In this document: in pieces, positions 63,786-64,000 of the stretch
Layout of the letters: each line of letters opens with the position of its first letter
Position numbering within the stretch: position 1 is the first letter of the stretch
Notes under the pieces: model-generated
Databases searched by the model: none
Told to the model about the DNA's origin: nothing
What the model saw: only the letters and a program-made list of their open reading frames with translations
Translations under genes and position numbers: made by a program
NCBI GenBank assembly: GCA_036245805.1
Contig: BTRK01000001.1
Coordinates: 14,632,001-14,696,000 of the forward strand
Direction: 5' to 3'
Origin: Pristionchus mayeri
Lineage: Eukaryota; Nematoda; Chromadorea; Rhabditida; Neodiplogasteridae
DNA length: 64,000 bases

Positions 63786-64000
63786 ATATATTGGATACTG
63801 CACCTACTGTGTATCTTTGTCGAAGTTCATCGTGAAAACTTCAATCCTCTCGATGTGCAAATTTCCAAGTGTAGACATTGTCAAGTTGAAAACGTGAGGA
63901 TCGTAGAATGAGTGTATGACTAAGTTGTTGATGCGGGAGAATGAAGAGAAGAATCGAGCAAGTCTAGCCCGACGAGACTTGTCCTTATTTGCCTCAGAAA

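Larger units (their letters stand above)
61910..64000 (-). pseudogene. F-box-associated-type protein, C-terminal part (copy B), broken
   Basis: This is a paralogue of the 41479-42579 fragment. The exon running in from beyond the window (64000-63808) encodes RRARLARFFSSFSRIN and LTMSTLGNLHIERIE. The middle exon (about 62434-62285) encodes HLRKSIVKFTEKHNIRYV and ends at donor GTGGGT. The last exon (62214-61910, 305 nt, stop TAA) encodes LSKLGASVNIYER, EKSGVSLKLSS and CKGMDQDEFQSD. The last exon has an in-frame TAA at 62122-62120 where copy A has Tyr, so about 70 C-terminal residues would be lost. The first intron holds a complete mariner element. The phase between the first two exons does not close. 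The N-terminal part, presumably with an F-box, would lie right of the window. Confidence 0.65.

Overview
The window is nuclear DNA from a nematode, most likely a free-living Rhabditina-type worm (a Pristionchus-like diplogastrid would fit; this is inference). The evidence is compact multi-exon genes with GT..(T)TTCAG introns of about 50-500 bp, a nematode-type seven-transmembrane chemoreceptor, a LACT-family beta-lactamase-like protein, an acid sphingomyelinase, F-box genes, and Tc1/mariner-type transposon remains. There are no bacterial features.

Layout. (1) 1-5542 is satellite A, tandem 29/30-bp monomers around the core tgcttaacgaaca. (2) 5543-41068 is satellite B, a 35.5-kb array of a 28-bp monomer, about 1,270 copies, with higher-order and segmental duplications. 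Neither array holds a credible gene. (3) 41069-41140 holds two adjacent hairpins at the array edge. (4) 41.4-45.3 kb is a transposon-riddled stretch with an F-box gene start (45296-44990), a decayed C-terminal F-box-associated part (42579-41479), a small two-membrane-segment gene between them, three copies of a short palindromic MITE and a 0.72-kb fold-back element. (5) 46.3-50.2 kb is an 18-exon acid sphingomyelinase gene with an in-frame stop and an Asp-to-Asn change at a metal-ligand position. (6) 50.9-56.9 kb is a 10-exon LACT-family gene whose 3-kb intron contains another multi-exon coding region and a tRNA-like sequence. (7) 58.9-61.0 kb is an intact-looking eight-exon chemoreceptor gene with hairpin elements in two introns. 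(8) 61.9-64.0 kb is a second F-box-associated copy, broken by a stop codon and carrying a complete but dead mariner element in an intron.

Every coding unit I could support lies on the minus strand, so transcription runs toward the satellite block. Exon boundaries were found by eye from splice signals, reading-frame phase and protein-family motifs. Where phases close exactly (chemoreceptor, most of LACT and sphingomyelinase) I am confident; where they do not, this is stated. I see no operon, CRISPR, rRNA or functional tRNA.
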